A stretch of 64,000 nt of DNA from Cupriavidus oxalaticus (GCF_004768545.1 NZ_CP038634.1:1240001-1304000), one strand, 5' to 3'. Counted from the first letter of the stretch, positions 8,599 to 17,858 are shown. A program made the numbers and translations. The notes: a model not told the origin generated them from the letters alone.

Positions 8599-9354
8599 TC
8601 ACGAAAGCCCGCGCATCGCCAGCTCGCCGCCCAGCACCAGCAGCCCGCAGAAGAACAGCTTGCGGAAGCGCTCCGCACTGATGCGATGGCGCAGCCATTG
8701 CCCGATGAACATGCCGCCAAGCGCAGGCACCAGTGCCAGCAACGAAGCCCCCAGCACCGGGGTGTGCAGCAACGATCCGTCCAGCTCCAGGCTGACCGCC
8801 AGCGCAATGGTCGAGATCGTGAAGGACAACCCCAGCGCCTGCACCAGGCCCTCCTTTTCGAGCCCCAGCCCTTGCAGGTAAGGCACAGCGGGAATCACGA
8901 ACACGCCGGTCACCGCAGTGATCGCGCCGGTCACCACCCCGACCACCGGCCCGAGCCAGGCCTCTGCCGCCGGCGGCACGTGCAGCTTGACCGCTGCCAG
9001 TCCGACCACCGCATACAGCACCAGCGCCACGCCAAGCGCCGAGGTGGCGTGGGTCATCATCCCGGCCGCCACCAGCGCAGCGCACAGCCACGTGCCGGCG
9101 CAGATCGCCGCCAGCATCGGCCATAGCCGAAGTACCAGCTGGCCGAAGCGCGGACCGCTGAACAGCTGCACCACGTTGGTCACCATCGACGGCGCCACCA
9201 GCAGCGCCGCGGCCTGCGCCGGCGGCATCACCAGCCCGAGCAATCCCACCGCGACGGTGGGCAGGCCCAGGCCCACCACGCCTTTGACCAAGCCTGCCAG
9301 CAGGAAGGTCAGGCCGATAAAGGCAGCCTGCGTGCCGATTGCTTCCATCGTCAT
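8599..9354 (-). CDS. TauE/SafE (TSUP) family permease
   Basis: A 251-residue integral membrane protein with about seven or eight hydrophobic segments, of the TSUP family that moves sulfite, sulfonates or other organic anions. The N-terminus FLLAGLVKGVVGLGLPTVAVG and the internal GVVTGAITAVTGVFVIPAVP are the two related half-repeats typical of the family. It starts 11 bases after the stop of the ABM-domain gene and is the last gene of a same-strand run that begins at czcI. The transported compound is unknown. Confidence 0.85.
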   Translation of the reverse strand: MTMEAIGTQAAFIGLTFLLAGLVKGVVGLGLPTVAVGLLGLVMPPAQAAALLVAPSMVTNVVQLFSGPRFGQLVLRLWPMLAAICAGTWLCAALVAAGMMTHATSALGVALVLYAVVGLAAVKLHVPPAAEAWLGPVVGVVTGAITAVTGVFVIPAVPYLQGLGLEKEGLVQALGLSFTISTIALAVSLELDGSLLHTPVLGASLLALVPALGGMFIGQWLRHRISAERFRKLFFCGLLVLGGELAMRGLS

Positions 9355-9365
9355 CGCATGCTCCT

Positions 9366-9722
9366 TCAGCCGGGCTTGCGGTCGTGCACTGCGCGGCTGT
9401 CGGCGGGGGCTTCGTCGCGTGCGTGCATGCCGTAGTCGCGCAGCACCTGTGCCACGCGCAGGCGGTAGTCGGCAAACACGCCGCCGCGGCCCACGGCCTG
9501 TGCCTCGCGGTGTGCCACGGTATTGCGCCAGGCGATCACGGCCGCCTCGTCGCGGAAGAACGATAGCGACAGAACCTTGCCCGGGTTGGCCAGGCTCTGG
9601 AAGCGTTCGACCGAGATAAAGCCGTCGATGCTCTCCAACTCGCTGCGCAGCCTTGCGGCGATATCGAGGTAGGCGTCGCGGCGGCCCGGTGCGGGCTCGA
9701 CTTCAAAGATGACGGCGATCAT
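9366..9722 (-). CDS. Antibiotic biosynthesis monooxygenase (ABM) domain protein
   Basis: A 118-residue dimeric alpha/beta-barrel (ABM) protein. It begins MIAVIFEVEPAPGRRDAYLD and has the SIDGFISVERFQS strand plus LSLSFFRDEAAVIAWRN, the usual order of the fold. Such proteins include cofactor-free quinone-forming oxygenases and heme-degrading enzymes, but most are uncharacterised. It lies between a P450 gene (27-base gap) and the TauE/SafE permease gene (11-base gap), so the three are probably one transcript. Confidence 0.82.
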   Translation of the reverse strand: MIAVIFEVEPAPGRRDAYLDIAARLRSELESIDGFISVERFQSLANPGKVLSLSFFRDEAAVIAWRNTVAHREAQAVGRGGVFADYRLRVAQVLRDYGMHARDEAPADSRAVHDRKPG

Positions 9723-9749
9723 GAGGGCTCCGTGTTTTGAATGGTGAGG

Positions 9750-10892
9750 TCAGCAGAAATGCGGGATGCGGGCGTTCAGGGAAGGACGATAGCGGAACGC
9801 GCGCGCCAGTACGGCCGGGGCGGCGCCGCGTGCAAGTAGTGCCGTCACCGTCGCGCCGGCGAGCGCCTGCGCCAGCCTGTCGCCTGGGCACGCGTGGCGT
9901 CCGTGGCCGAAGGTCCACGGACGCTCGCCATCCGCCATACCGCCGCAGGAGGCTGCGGCGAGCAGCACCAGCACCACATCGCCGGCCTTGACGTCATGGC
10001 CGCACAGGGTTGCATCGGCGGCGAGGAAGCGGCGCGTGTTCTGCACCGGGGGATCCGACACCGCCACCTCTGTGACCAGTTGGTCCGGTGATATTCCGGG
10101 CAACGCCTTGCCACGGCCGAGATGCAGCAGCGAATTGCCTGCCAGCGCGGCGGTGGCTTCGCAGGCCTGCACCAGCAGGCCGATGGTGTTGGCGGCCACC
10201 GCTTGCGCATCGATGCCCGCCGCACAGGCAGCCTGCTGCAGCGACGGCAACGGGCCTGCTGCCGGTACGGCATTGGCGAGCCAGTTGCCGAGCCATTGTG
10301 CGGCGACCGCTCCGGCTTGCACGGCGTTCGCATCGGCAAGCGGTGACTGTGCGGCGGCAAATGCTGCGACGTGGGCGGCCACGGCCGCTGCCGTGGCTCG
10401 ATCCACCGCGACGGGCAGGCCGAGCAGGTCAGCCAGCGTCACGACCGGCAGCGTCGACAGGACGCCATTGATGCGTTCCGCGGACCATGCCGTGCCGGCG
10501 TCCATCAGCTCAGCCAGCGCTGCCGCACGGCGTGCAGCTGCCGCCGGATCGATGGCGGCAAGCAGTGGCATCAGCAGGTCCTTCAACGGCGCATGCGCGG
10601 CGCCGTCGTTCATGCGGATCAGCCGGCCGAACAGATCCCCGGCGGCGGTACCAGCCAGTGCGGGCGGCACCGGCTGCGCTGGCGGACGCACGCGGCAGTC
10701 GGGGTGGGACAGCACCGTCGCCACTTCGCGTGCGCCCGCCGCAACCCACAGGCCGAGCCGCTGGTCGCGGAAGAACGGCCGGTGCGTCGCCAGTTCGCGG
10801 TAGTAGGGATAGGGATCGGGGTGCGTGACGGCGCTTAGCGGGTCGAGCGCATGGTTGGCATCGTTGGCATGGGATTCGGCGGCAGGCAGCAT
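9750..10892 (-). CDS. Cytochrome P450-like protein with altered core motifs
   Basis: About 380 residues with a clear P450 heme-binding loop, FGHGRHACPG, where the cysteine is the heme ligand. N-terminal PDPYPYYRELATHRPFF resembles bacterial soluble P450s. Two core motifs are off: the helix-K ExxR is TEVAVSDPPVQNTRR, so the arginine is valine, and the helix-I acid-threonine pair sits in QACEATAAL, one residue out of register. The length is a little short. It may be a P450 with unusual chemistry or a decaying one. Start is uncertain: GTG/ATG choices at 10940 and 10892 both lack a clear ribosome-binding site. It follows czcA by about 58 bases. Confidence 0.78.
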   Translation of the reverse strand: MLPAAESHANDANHALDPLSAVTHPDPYPYYRELATHRPFFRDQRLGLWVAAGAREVATVLSHPDCRVRPPAQPVPPALAGTAAGDLFGRLIRMNDGAAHAPLKDLLMPLLAAIDPAAAARRAAALAELMDAGTAWSAERINGVLSTLPVVTLADLLGLPVAVDRATAAAVAAHVAAFAAAQSPLADANAVQAGAVAAQWLGNWLANAVPAAGPLPSLQQAACAAGIDAQAVAANTIGLLVQACEATAALAGNSLLHLGRGKALPGISPDQLVTEVAVSDPPVQNTRRFLAADATLCGHDVKAGDVVLVLLAAASCGGMADGERPWTFGHGRHACPGDRLAQALAGATVTALLARGAAPAVLARAFRYRPSLNARIPHFC

Positions 10893-10950
10893 GGCGGCAC
10901 ACGGGGGCTGAAATATGCTGCCAGTTTGCCGCCTGGGCACGGCAAACGCT

Positions 10951-13900
10951 TCACGGCGACGTGAAAGATGGATTGCCGGCCTGGCGGTCCGCAGTCACCG
11001 GCTCATCTTTCCTGTGCGCCAGCCGGTACAGCACCGGCAACACCAGCAGCGTCAGCGCCGTCGACGACAGGATGCCGCCGATCACCACCGTGGCCAGCGG
11101 ACGCTGCACTTCGGCGCCCGTGCCGGTGGCCAGCGCCATCGGCACGAAACCCAGCGACGCCACCAGCGCGGTCATCAGCACGGGCCGCAGCCGCGTCAGC
11201 GCGCCGTCGCGGATCGCCTGGTCGAGCCCCACGCCCTCCTCGCGCAGCGAACGGATAAACGACAGCATCACCAGCCCGTTCAGCACCGCCACGCCGCACA
11301 GCGCGATAAAGCCCACCGCGGCCGAGATCGACAGCGGGATGCCGCGCAGCCACAGCGCGAGGATGCCGCCGGTCAGCGCGAACGGGATGCCGGTGAAGAC
11401 CAGCAGCCCGTGCTTGACGTTGCCGAACATGGCGAACAGCAGCACGAACACCAGCCCCAGTGCCAGCGGCACCACTACGCGCAGGCGCGCCGTGGCGGAC
11501 TGCAGCTGCTCGAAGGTGCCGCTCCAGCTGGTCCAGTAGCCGGCGGGGATGCGCACGCGATCGCGGATGGCGGCCTCCGCCTCGGGCACGAAGCTGCCGA
11601 TATCGCGCCCGCGCACGTTGGCGCTGACCACGATGCGGCGCTTGCCGTTCTCGCGCGAGACCTGGTTGGGGCCCGGCGCGATCTCCACGGTGGCAACTTC
11701 GCTGAGCGGGATATAGCTGGTGCGCGCGCCCGCCACGGTGTCTTTCGGCAGCGCCACCGGCAGGCGCCGCAGCGCGTCCACGTCTTCGCGCACGGCATCG
11801 GGCAGGCGCACCACGATGTCGAAGCGGCGGTCGCCGCTGAAGAACGTCCCTGACACCTTGCCGCCGATGCCGATCGCCACCGCTTCCTGGATATCGCTCA
11901 GGTTGAGCCCGTAGCGCGCGGCCTTGTCGCGGTCGATATTGACGCTCAGCATCGGCAGCCCGGTGGTCTGCTCGACTTTGACCTCGGCCGCGCCCGCAAT
12001 GCCCTGCAGCACCGCGGCGATGCGGTTGGCGGTATCTTCCAGCACGGCGTTGTCGTCACCGAACACCTTGACCGCGACGTCGGAGCGCACGCCCGAGATC
12101 AGCTCGTTGAAGCGCAGCTGGATCGGCTGCGAGAACTCGTAGTTGTTGCCGGGCAGCTTGCCGACCTCCGCGCGGATCGCGGCGATCAGTTCGTCGCGCG
12201 TGCGGCGCGGCGCGGGCCATTCGGACTGCGGCCTGAGCATGATGTAGCCGTCCGAGATATTCGGCGGCATCGGGTCGGAGGCAATCTCGGCGGTGCCGGT
12301 GCGCGCGAACACGCGTTCGATCTCGGGGAATTTCGCTTTCAGCGTGGTCTCGACCTGCTGCTGCATCGCCACCGATTGCGTCAGGCTGGTGCCGGGAATG
12401 CGCAGCGCCTGGATGGCGAGGTCGCCCTCGTTGAGGCTGGGCACGAACTCGCTGCCCAGGCGCGTGGCGATCGCCAGCGACAGCGCCACCGCCACGCCGG
12501 CCAGCGCCAGCACCACCGGCGTCGCCGACAGCGAGCGGTCCAGCAGCACGGCATAGCGGCGCCGCGCCCACGCCATCAGCCGGTTCTCGCGCTCGGCCAC
12601 GCGATTGCCGATCGCCAGCGCTACCGCGGCGGGAACGAAGGTTACCGACAGCACCATCGCGCCCAGCAGCGCCAGCACCACCGTGATCGCCATCGGGTGG
12701 AACATCTTGCCCTCGACGCCGGTCAGCGCAAAGATCGGCAGGTACACCACCATGATGATGAGCTGGCCGTACAGCAGCGGCCGGCGTGCCTCGCGCGCGG
12801 CGCCGAAGACCTCGTGCAGGCGCTCGGTGCGCGTCAGCGCGCGGCCATGCCGTTGCTGCGCATGCGCCAGGCGCCGCACGCAGTTCTCGACGATCACCAC
12901 CGCGCCATCGACGATGATGCCGAAGTCCAGCGCCCCCAGGCTCATCAGGTTGGCGCTGGTGCGCGTGTGGACCATGCCGGTAAAGGTGAACAGCATCGAC
13001 AGCGGGATCACCAGCGCGGTGATCAGCGCCGCGCGCAGGTTGCCGAGGAACAGGAACAGGATGGCGATCACCAGCACGGCGCCTTCCAGCAGGTTCTTCT
13101 TCACCGTGGCGATGGCCTTGTCGACCAGCTTGGTGCGGTCGTACACGGTGATCGCCTTCACGCCGGCCGGCAGCGTGCGGTTGATCTCCGCCATCTTGCG
13201 GTCTACGGCCTGCGACACCGTGCGGCTGTTCTCGCCGATCAGCATGAAGACCGTGCCCAGCACCACCTCGCGGCCATCCTCGGTGGCGGCGCCGGTACGC
13301 AGCTCGCCGCCGGTCTGCACGCTGGCCAAATCGCGCACGCGGATCGGCTGGCCCTGCGCGGTGCCGACGATGACGTCGCGGATATCGTCGAGCGAGCGCA
13401 CCTGGCCCGGCACGCGCACCAGGTATTGCTCGCCGCGCCGCTCGATGTAGCCGGCGCCGACGTTGTCGTTGTTCTTCTCCAGCGCCGTGACCACGTCGGC
13501 GAGCGACAGCCCGTACGACGCCATCCGCTCCAGGCTTGGCGCCACCACGTAGGCGCGCGCATGGCCGCCGATGGCATTGACCTCGGCCACGCCAGGCACG
13601 TTGCGCAGCTGCGCACGGATCACCCAGTCCTGGATCTCGCGCAGGTCGGGCAGCGTGTAGGGCGTGCCGTCGGGCTTGCGCGCGCCGGGCTCGGCTTCGA
13701 CGGTCCACAGGTAGATCTCGCCGAGGCCGGTCGAGATCGGGCCCATCGCCGGCGTGATGCCGGGTGGAAGCTTGTCGCGCGCTTCCTGGATGCGCTGGTT
13801 GACCAGCTGCCGCGCGAAATGGATATCGGTGCCTTCGCGGAAGATCACCGTGACCTGTGACAGCCCGTAGCGCGACAGCGAGCGGGTCTGCTCCAGCCCC

Positions 13901-14130
13901 GGCAGGCCCGCCATCACTGTCTCGACCGGGTAGGTGATGCGCTGCTCGGTCTCCAGTGGCGAATAGCCGGGCGCGGCGGTGTTGATCTGCACCTGGACGT
14001 TGGTGATGTCAGGCACGGCGTCGATCGGCAGCCGGGTGTAGTTGTACAGGCCCAGCGCGGCCATGCCGAGCACGGCCAGCAGCACCAGCCAGCGCTGCTC
14101 GATGGCAAAGCGGATCAGGCGTTCGAACAT
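10951..14130 (-). CDS. czcA: Heavy-metal RND efflux pump, CzcA family
   Basis: A 1059-residue inner-membrane RND transporter that uses the proton gradient to export divalent metal ions. It opens with FERLIRFAIEQRWLVLL (first membrane helix). The fourth helix carries DFGIIVDGAVVIVEN, the two-Asp/one-Glu signature of the heavy-metal (HME) RND group. Two large periplasmic loops and twelve predicted helices are in the usual order. The start is 12 bases downstream of the czcB stop. Zinc/cobalt/cadmium preference is inferred from the helix-4 pattern and the czcI neighbour; nickel cannot be excluded. Confidence 0.92.
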   Translation of the reverse strand: MFERLIRFAIEQRWLVLLAVLGMAALGLYNYTRLPIDAVPDITNVQVQINTAAPGYSPLETEQRITYPVETVMAGLPGLEQTRSLSRYGLSQVTVIFREGTDIHFARQLVNQRIQEARDKLPPGITPAMGPISTGLGEIYLWTVEAEPGARKPDGTPYTLPDLREIQDWVIRAQLRNVPGVAEVNAIGGHARAYVVAPSLERMASYGLSLADVVTALEKNNDNVGAGYIERRGEQYLVRVPGQVRSLDDIRDVIVGTAQGQPIRVRDLASVQTGGELRTGAATEDGREVVLGTVFMLIGENSRTVSQAVDRKMAEINRTLPAGVKAITVYDRTKLVDKAIATVKKNLLEGAVLVIAILFLFLGNLRAALITALVIPLSMLFTFTGMVHTRTSANLMSLGALDFGIIVDGAVVIVENCVRRLAHAQQRHGRALTRTERLHEVFGAAREARRPLLYGQLIIMVVYLPIFALTGVEGKMFHPMAITVVLALLGAMVLSVTFVPAAVALAIGNRVAERENRLMAWARRRYAVLLDRSLSATPVVLALAGVAVALSLAIATRLGSEFVPSLNEGDLAIQALRIPGTSLTQSVAMQQQVETTLKAKFPEIERVFARTGTAEIASDPMPPNISDGYIMLRPQSEWPAPRRTRDELIAAIRAEVGKLPGNNYEFSQPIQLRFNELISGVRSDVAVKVFGDDNAVLEDTANRIAAVLQGIAGAAEVKVEQTTGLPMLSVNIDRDKAARYGLNLSDIQEAVAIGIGGKVSGTFFSGDRRFDIVVRLPDAVREDVDALRRLPVALPKDTVAGARTSYIPLSEVATVEIAPGPNQVSRENGKRRIVVSANVRGRDIGSFVPEAEAAIRDRVRIPAGYWTSWSGTFEQLQSATARLRVVVPLALGLVFVLLFAMFGNVKHGLLVFTGIPFALTGGILALWLRGIPLSISAAVGFIALCGVAVLNGLVMLSFIRSLREEGVGLDQAIRDGALTRLRPVLMTALVASLGFVPMALATGTGAEVQRPLATVVIGGILSSTALTLLVLPVLYRLAHRKDEPVTADRQAGNPSFTSP

Positions 14131-14142
14131 GGCGCCTCCCGC

Positions 14143-15444
14143 TCAGTGCTCATGCCCGGCGCTGGCCTTGCCCAGCTCGGACTTGAGGATGAAGCTGTTG
14201 GCCGCGGCGTAGCGCGCGCCGGCCTGCAGGCCTTCGGTGATCTCGACCAGCTTGCCGCCGCTGCGGCCGGTCTTGACCGCCTGCATGGCGAACCCGCCCG
14301 GCACCGCGACGAACACGGCACTGCGGCCATCGACCTGCTGCACGGCATCGGCTTCCACCGTAACCGGCACCTGCGTCGCGGCGCCGAGCACGCTGACGGT
14401 GACGAACAGCCCGGGCCGCCACGCCATGCCCGGATTTGACAGCGTCACGCGGGCCTTGGCGGTACGGGTCTGTTCGCCGAGCAGCGCGCCGACGTAGGAG
14501 ACCTTGCCCTCGGCCTGCGTCTCCGAGGCGGTGGAACGGATCCTGACGGTCTCGCCCACGCGCACCTGGTCGAGGTCGCGCGCCGAGACCACGAACTCGG
14601 CCCAGACCGAACTCAGGTCCGAGATGGTGAAGACGCTGGCGTCTTCCTTGACGGCTTCGCCCAGCGACAGGTGCTTCTCGACGATGATGCCGTCGAACGG
14701 GGCGCGCAGCGCGAACTGGTTCAGGCTGCCGCCCTTGCCGTCCACTCGATCCTTGCCGGCGCTTTCCGATGCGCCGATCGCGACCAGCTTCTGCCTGGCA
14801 TTCTGCACCGCGATCTGCGCTTCTTCCAGCGCGGCGCGGGCCTGCTGGTAGTCCTGCCCGGCAGAGATCTTCTCCTGCCACAGCGTCTTTTCGCGCGCGT
14901 AGGTGGCGCGCGCCAGCGCCTCGCGCCGCTGCGCCGCGAGCAGTTCGCTGCGCTGCTCGGCGAGTGCCGTGCTGGCGATTACTGCCAGAACCTGGCCCTT
15001 GGCGACCTGCTCGCCCAGGTTGGCCGGCACCGCCTGCGCCACGCCCGCGACGCGCGGCACCACGTGCGCGGTGCGGTCGTCGTTGAAGCGGATTTCGCCG
15101 GGGAAATCGATGCTGCCGCGCAACGGCGCGGGGCCTGCCGTGGCGATACCGATGCCGGCCTGCTGCACCTGCTCCGGCGTCAGCTTGATGACATGGGGCC
15201 GGTCCGCGGCCTGCGCCGGCGCAGCGGCGGCAGCGGGGGCGTCGGCCTGCGTACTCGCCGGCTTGTCGTGCGCGTGGCCGTCGTCATGGTCGGCATGCTC
15301 GCCCTTTTCAGCGTGCTCGCCATGCTCATGCCCGGCCTCGCCCGACCCGCCGCCCTTGCCCGTGAACAGGATCGCCGCGCCGCCCAGCAGCCCCGCGACC
15401 AGAATGGCCACCACCGCGGCCCGTTGTTGCTTGCTTATTGCCAT
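14143..15444 (-). CDS. czcB: Efflux periplasmic adaptor, CzcB family
   Basis: A 433-residue membrane-fusion protein linking the CzcA pump to the outer-membrane channel. A single N-terminal helix (residues 9-30) anchors it. Residues about 38-62 are very rich in histidine and acidic residues (HEHGEHAEKGEHADHDDGHAHD region), and the C-terminus ends AGHEH, both likely metal-binding. Lipoyl and beta-barrel segments (VVPRVAGVAQAV; APFDGIIVEKHLSLGE) follow the family order. It lies between czcC (17-base gap) and czcA (12-base gap). Confidence 0.92.
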   Translation of the reverse strand: MAISKQQRAAVVAILVAGLLGGAAILFTGKGGGSGEAGHEHGEHAEKGEHADHDDGHAHDKPASTQADAPAAAAAPAQAADRPHVIKLTPEQVQQAGIGIATAGPAPLRGSIDFPGEIRFNDDRTAHVVPRVAGVAQAVPANLGEQVAKGQVLAVIASTALAEQRSELLAAQRREALARATYAREKTLWQEKISAGQDYQQARAALEEAQIAVQNARQKLVAIGASESAGKDRVDGKGGSLNQFALRAPFDGIIVEKHLSLGEAVKEDASVFTISDLSSVWAEFVVSARDLDQVRVGETVRIRSTASETQAEGKVSYVGALLGEQTRTAKARVTLSNPGMAWRPGLFVTVSVLGAATQVPVTVEADAVQQVDGRSAVFVAVPGGFAMQAVKTGRSGGKLVEITEGLQAGARYAAANSFILKSELGKASAGHEH

Positions 15445-15461
15445 GCCTGGAGCCTTCCGTA

Positions 15462-16742
15462 TCAGTGTCCGAGGATGCGATCGATGCTGGCGGCCGCGTC
15501 ATAGGTGCGGGCCAGCACGTCCAGGTAGCGGATGCGCGCCTGGAACAGGGTGCGCTGGGCGTCCAGCACGTCGAGGAAATTGAATTTTCCGGCCTCGAAC
15601 CCGCGCGAAGCGGCGGCATACGCCTGCTCCGCCGCCGGCAGCACCGAACCCTGCAGCGTCTGGGCCGCGGCGCGCGACACCGACAGCTGCGTCGACGCCT
15701 GCTGCAATTCATTGGCCAGCCGGATGCGGTTGGCGGCATGCACGTCCTGCGCGCGGTCGGCCCGGCGCAGCGCCGCGTACAGGTTGCCCTGGTTGCGGTC
15801 GAACAGCGGCAGCGGGATCGCCACGCCCAGCACGGCCATGTTGCGGTTGGCCTCGTTGTCGCGCTTGGCGCCGAGGCTGACGGTGACGTCGGGGTACTGG
15901 CGGCTGCGCGCCACCGCGGCTTCGGCGCGGCTGCGTTCGGCTAAGAGCCGGCTCGCGGCCAGCAACGGCGAATCTTCCAGCGCCGTTTCCAGCGCGGCGG
16001 GCGCGGGGCGCGACGGCAACGCGTCGAGGTCGCCCTGTGCCTGCGCGAAGCGCGGCGCGGCATTGCCCCACAGCGCGGCCAGCAACTGCCGTGCGGACTG
16101 CAGCGCGCCGGTGGCCTCGGCCAATTCCAGCTCGGCGTTGGCCTGCTCGACCTGTGCGCGCGTCGCTTCCAGCGGCGCCACCTTGCCGGCGGCGACTCGG
16201 CGCGAGGCAGCCTGCGCCGCGCGGCTGGCGATGCCGACCGAGCCCTCGGCCAGCTTGACGCGCTCCTGCGCCACCAGCACGCCGAAGAAGCGCGCGATCA
16301 CCGCGGCGCGGAGTTCGGCGCGCACGCCGCCCAGCTCCGCCTGCGCCAGCTCGCGGCCGCGCTCGGCCACGCCGATGCGGGCGGCGCGCTTGCCACCGAG
16401 TTCGATCGGCACGTTGAACTGGCCGGTGGTCGAGCGCGTGGCGCGGCGCGTGTCTTCCATCGACACTGCCAGCTCGGGATTGGGGATCACGCGCGCCTGC
16501 GTCAGGTCGCCCTCGGTGGCATCCAGCTCCTTGCCGGCGGCGGACAGCGCGAAGCTGCCGGCTTCGGCCAGCGCCAGCGCGGCGTCCAGCGTCAGCGTGC
16601 CGGATGGCTCGCGTACGCCCGCGCCGTCCGCACTGGCGGCGTACGGCGAGGGTTGGATGGCGGATGGTGGCGTCTGGGCGACGCCGGCAAGCGGGCTGGT
16701 CAGTACGGCCGCCAGCCCCAGCGGCAGCAAAAGTCTTCGCAT
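15462..16742 (-). CDS. czcC: Outer-membrane efflux channel, CzcC family (TolC-like)
   Basis: A 426-residue TolC-family protein with a signal peptide ending near LAGVAQ. Two long alpha-helical repeats are visible, each beginning with an alanine/leucine-rich LTLDAALALAEAGS-like segment, with IPNPELAVSMEDTRR before the first beta region and VPIELGGKRAARIGVAER after it. It forms the outer-membrane duct for the CzcBA pump. czcI is just upstream on the same strand (96-base gap). Confidence 0.9.
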   Translation of the reverse strand: MRRLLLPLGLAAVLTSPLAGVAQTPPSAIQPSPYAASADGAGVREPSGTLTLDAALALAEAGSFALSAAGKELDATEGDLTQARVIPNPELAVSMEDTRRATRSTTGQFNVPIELGGKRAARIGVAERGRELAQAELGGVRAELRAAVIARFFGVLVAQERVKLAEGSVGIASRAAQAASRRVAAGKVAPLEATRAQVEQANAELELAEATGALQSARQLLAALWGNAAPRFAQAQGDLDALPSRPAPAALETALEDSPLLAASRLLAERSRAEAAVARSRQYPDVTVSLGAKRDNEANRNMAVLGVAIPLPLFDRNQGNLYAALRRADRAQDVHAANRIRLANELQQASTQLSVSRAAAQTLQGSVLPAAEQAYAAASRGFEAGKFNFLDVLDAQRTLFQARIRYLDVLARTYDAAASIDRILGH

Positions 16743-16838
16743 CGAATTGCACCAGGAAAGAAACCGGGAATTCGGCGAGACGCCTGAGTTCAGCGAATCA
16801 GGAAGAAGTCAGGGAAGCGGGTGGCGTCGTCTCGCCGG

Positions 16839-17213
16839 CTAAGCGAGACGGGGCCACTGCGGGCGGTCGGGCGCCCTGGCGCTGTGGGAGGAGAAGCCGG
16901 CCTGCCGCGGGGCCTGCGCCAGTTCAACGCGCTGGCTGGCCTGCACGCGCGGCCCGTCGGCCCGTGCGAACGGGACCGAGGCGACATGGCAGACGCCGCA
17001 GTCGGGATCGGCGATGCCCAGCTTGTCGACATCAGCGTCGGCCTTGGTTGCGGGCTGGCCGGCCTCGCCTTTCTGCTGGTGCTGGTGCTCGTGATGCCCC
17101 AGGTGCGCCTTGGCCGCCGCTGCCACCTCGTGCCGGCAATAGGCGGCCGCTCCCGCCCAGGCGAACTGGAGCGGCAGGATCAGCGCGAGGACGATGAGGA
17201 GCAGGCGTTGCAT
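16839..17213 (-). CDS. czcI: CzcI-like small periplasmic protein
   Basis: A 124-residue protein at the head of the czc operon. A signal peptide (MQRLLLIVLALILPLQFAWAG) is followed by a histidine-rich segment (AHLGHHEHQHQQKGE) and a DCGVCHVAS motif, features shared with CzcI of metal-resistant Cupriavidus, where it is thought to influence czc expression. The ATG at 17213 begins the signal peptide; a GTG at 17264 would add 17 residues. The C-terminal 35 residues are low-complexity and may be variable. Confidence 0.78.
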   Translation of the reverse strand: MQRLLLIVLALILPLQFAWAGAAAYCRHEVAAAAKAHLGHHEHQHQQKGEAGQPATKADADVDKLGIADPDCGVCHVASVPFARADGPRVQASQRVELAQAPRQAGFSSHSARAPDRPQWPRLA

Positions 17214-17285
17214 GTCGGGAATGGCAGTGAGCCGCAAGTTTAACCGAGGCCGGGCAGTGTTCACGCGGCGAGCCGATTACATTTG

Positions 17286-17295
17286 CGTCATGACG
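17286..17295. promoter_or_regulatory. CGTCATGACG palindrome upstream of czcI
   Basis: A perfect 10-base palindrome, 73 bases upstream of the czcI start and 164 bases upstream of the divergent repeat-protein gene. It could be an operator for either. No metal-responsive regulator gene is adjacent, so its reader is unknown. Confidence 0.3.
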
Positions 17296-17458
17296 TAACG
17301 CGGCGCGCCAGCCGGCATCTATTTCAATTTATTTGAACGATTTGTCCATACTGCTCCCCGCTTATGCCCGACCAAGACTCCTATAGTTCGTTACATGAAC
17401 GGCACGCACACACAGCAAGACGTTCTGCCAAATTCAACGAATAATACTGGAGAAAATC

Positions 17459-17845
17459 ATGACCAAGACCGCCCGTTTCGCTTCCGCCCTGTTCCTGTCG
17501 CTGGCCGCCCTCGGCGCCGCGCACGCCGCTAGCGCAGCCGAACCGCTGCCCGGCGACAAGTATGGTTACGAGTTCCGCTCGCACGACGTCTTCACCGATG
17601 GTGCGCGCACGCTGGCCGCCGCCACGCTGCCTGGCGACAAGTACGGTTATGAGTTCCGTTCGCACGATGCCTTCACCGATGGCGCCCGCGCCGGCAAGCC
17701 CGATCCGTACGTGGACGGCGCCCGCACGGTGGCCGGCCTGGACCGCGGCGGCGTATCGGCAGCCCCGGCGCGCAGCTTCGACCCGTACAGCGAAGGCAGC
17801 CGCGTGGGTGGTTTCGATCCCTACGGCGAAGGTGCGCGTGCGTGA
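17459..17845 (+). CDS. Exported protein with repeated DxYxxGAR motifs
   Basis: A 128-residue protein of unknown function. A signal peptide ends around AHAASAAE. The mature part contains a 27-residue unit repeated twice in tandem (LPGDKYGYEFRSHD.FTDGAR, period 81 bases) and then three shorter versions, so the motif D-x-[FY]-x-[DE]-G-[AS]-R occurs five times (DVFTDGAR, DAFTDGAR, DPYVDGAR, DPYSEGSR, DPYGEGAR). There are no cysteines or membrane segments after the signal. The ATG at 17459 follows a GGAG motif. Similar small exported repeat proteins occur in related genera but I know no assigned role. It lies divergent from czcI and convergent with an ECF sigma/anti-sigma pair. Confidence 0.8.
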   Translation: MTKTARFASALFLSLAALGAAHAASAAEPLPGDKYGYEFRSHDVFTDGARTLAAATLPGDKYGYEFRSHDAFTDGARAGKPDPYVDGARTVAGLDRGGVSAAPARSFDPYSEGSRVGGFDPYGEGARA

Positions 17846-17858
17846 TTGCCGCCGGTTT

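Noticed and set aside
17546..17690. Tandem repeat considered as a CRISPR-like array
   Set aside because: The 81-base period is coding, the units are adjacent with silent third-position changes, and there are no unique spacers.
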